Origin: Nitrosococcus halophilus Nc 4
Lineage (GTDB): Bacteria; Pseudomonadota; Gammaproteobacteria; Nitrosococcales; Nitrosococcaceae
Length of the DNA stretch: 64,000 nt
Assembly (NCBI RefSeq): GCF_000024725.1
Contig: NC_013960.1
Location: 248,001-312,000 of the forward strand
Direction of reading: 5' to 3'
The notes below the pieces were generated by a model. The model had not been told where the DNA came from. It did no database searches and saw only the letters and a program-made list of their open reading frames with translations. Shown here in pieces: positions 63,153 to 64,000 of the stretch. The translations under genes were made by a program, and so were the position numbers. Position 1 is the stretch's first letter. Each line of letters starts with the position of its first letter.

Positions 63153-64000
63153 ATGAAGATCGCGGTCATTGGGACAGGTATTGCCGGCAACGTGGCCGCC
63201 TATTACCTCTCCCAGGAACACGACATTACCGTGTTTGAAGCCAATGACTATGTGGGCGGGCATACCCATACCCATGATATTGAGCTCGATGGGCGCCCTT
63301 ACGCCGTGGATACCGGTTTCATTGTGTTTAATGAATGGACCTATCCCCACTTTATCCGCCTGTTAAAAACTTTAGGAGTCGAGTTTCAACCCAGCCCCAT
63401 GAGCTTTAGCGTCAAGTGTGAGCGGACCGGGCTGGAGTATAACGGCACTACCTTGAACACTCTGTTTGCCCAGCGGCGCAATCTGCTGCGTCCCGCCTTC
63501 TATCGCATGATCCGGGATATTCTCCGTTTTAACCGGGAGGCGCTGCAGTTGCTTGAGGTAGGGGATGACCATCTGTCCCTGGGGCAGTATTTGGCGGAGC
63601 AGGGGTATAGCCAGCCCTTTATCGAGCACTACATCATCCCCATGGGGGCGGCGATTTGGTCGGCGGACCCGGTTCAAATGCATGCCTTCCCAGCCCACTT
63701 TTTTGTGCGTTTCTTTCACAACCACGGCATGCTGAGCGTCAACCATCGCCCCCAATGGTATGTGATCAAGGGCGGTTCCCAGCGCTATGTGGAGCGGCTT
63801 ACCGCCCCCTTCCGGGACCGTATCCGTCTTAAGACGCCGGTGGTCTCCATTCGTCGTTATCCGGGTTCTGTCAAGATCACCACTGCGGGGGGGCATATCG
63901 ACCATTTCGAGCAGGTGTTCCTTGCTTGCCATAGCGATCAGGCCCTAGCCTTATTGGCCGATGCTAGTCCCTTGGAGCGGGAGATCCTCAGGGCCATTCC
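63153..64000 (+). CDS. FAD-dependent amine-oxidase-like protein, 3' end outside window
   Basis: The ATG at 63153 (RBS GGGAGGTAGG) opens a frame that has no stop before the window ends. It starts KIAVIGTGIAGNVAAYYLSQ and has FEANDYVGGHTHTH, DTGFIVFNEWTYPHFIRLL and PMGAAIWSADP, the COG2907 family of predicted NAD/FAD-binding oxidoreductases. In Proteobacteria such genes sit beside cfa-type genes and DUF1365 genes; in furan fatty acid synthesis a related flavoprotein desaturates the methylated chain. Last visible gene of the lipid operon. Confidence 0.88.
   Translation, partial: MKIAVIGTGIAGNVAAYYLSQEHDITVFEANDYVGGHTHTHDIELDGRPYAVDTGFIVFNEWTYPHFIRLLKTLGVEFQPSPMSFSVKCERTGLEYNGTTLNTLFAQRRNLLRPAFYRMIRDILRFNREALQLLEVGDDHLSLGQYLAEQGYSQPFIEHYIIPMGAAIWSADPVQMHAFPAHFFVRFFHNHGMLSVNHRPQWYVIKGGSQRYVERLTAPFRDRIRLKTPVVSIRRYPGSVKITTAGGHIDHFEQVFLACHSDQALALLADASPLEREILRAI

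Noticed and set aside
1-64000. tRNA, rRNA and CRISPR arrays
   Set aside because: I looked for tRNA-like T-loops with CCA ends, rRNA signatures and regularly spaced repeats and found none that held up.

Overview
The window looks like a chromosomal segment of a gammaproteobacterium of about 50% GC, most likely from the Chromatiales (a Nitrosococcus-like genome is my best guess from the protein families and the repeat style; this is inference, not a match). Ordinary housekeeping genes (pmbA, moeB, leuC, prmB, aroC, an RND pump, a ClC channel, arsR/arsC) alternate with an unusually eroded accessory fraction: toxin-antitoxin modules, insertion elements, small inverted-repeat elements and many broken genes.

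Layout. 0-7 kb: the end of a DUF523/DUF1722 gene, a complete IS4-family element with a 9-bp target duplication, an AT-rich island with a HEPN-RES toxin-like gene, then a HigBA module and a DUF4160/DUF2442 pair. 7-13 kb: a GlxA regulator, a secreted protein, a frameshifted OsmC gene, an IncP-like traK-traL pair with an oriT-like tract, a broken FkbM gene and a REP-associated tyrosine transposase (RAYT). 13-18 kb: a minus-strand light/stress operon merR - SDR - photolyase, split by a TnpB deletion derivative and damaged at its 3' end by the RAYT unit. 18-26 kb: moeB/JAMM, pmbA, DUF533, a truncated AlkB, a PIN/NYN protein and a ClC channel. 26-38 kb: HicB, MazEF, prmB-leuC, an RND efflux pair, aroC, a second TnpB derivative and a DUF4258/DUF2283 pair. 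38-45 kb: a spondin-CHRD gene split by a 90-bp element, two exported hypotheticals and a sulfotransferase/glycosyltransferase/deacetylase operon. 45-54 kb: four tandem minus-strand genes for large exported proteins (murein endopeptidase, giant beta-rich protein, exported or lipid-anchored protein, Ca-repeat/FnIII lipoprotein), all interrupted by stops or frameshifts. 54-64 kb: arsenic genes, a HlyIII protein, a flavoprotein, and a plus-strand lipid operon of CFA-type methyltransferase, DUF2878, DUF1295, acyl desaturase and FAD amine oxidase (runs off the end).

How parts fit together. The MerR regulator next to the photolyase and the lipid operon 42 kb away both have upstream a nearly identical tandem site, TTGTATAA-N3-TTGTAYAA, so I infer one regulon linking DNA photorepair to membrane lipid modification (possibly cyclopropane or furan fatty acids). 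Short sequences of the type GGGGTCAGGTCTTG, which flank the RAYT gene, recur beside toxin-antitoxin modules. A 84-98 bp inverted-repeat element occurs three times. No tRNA, rRNA or CRISPR array was seen.
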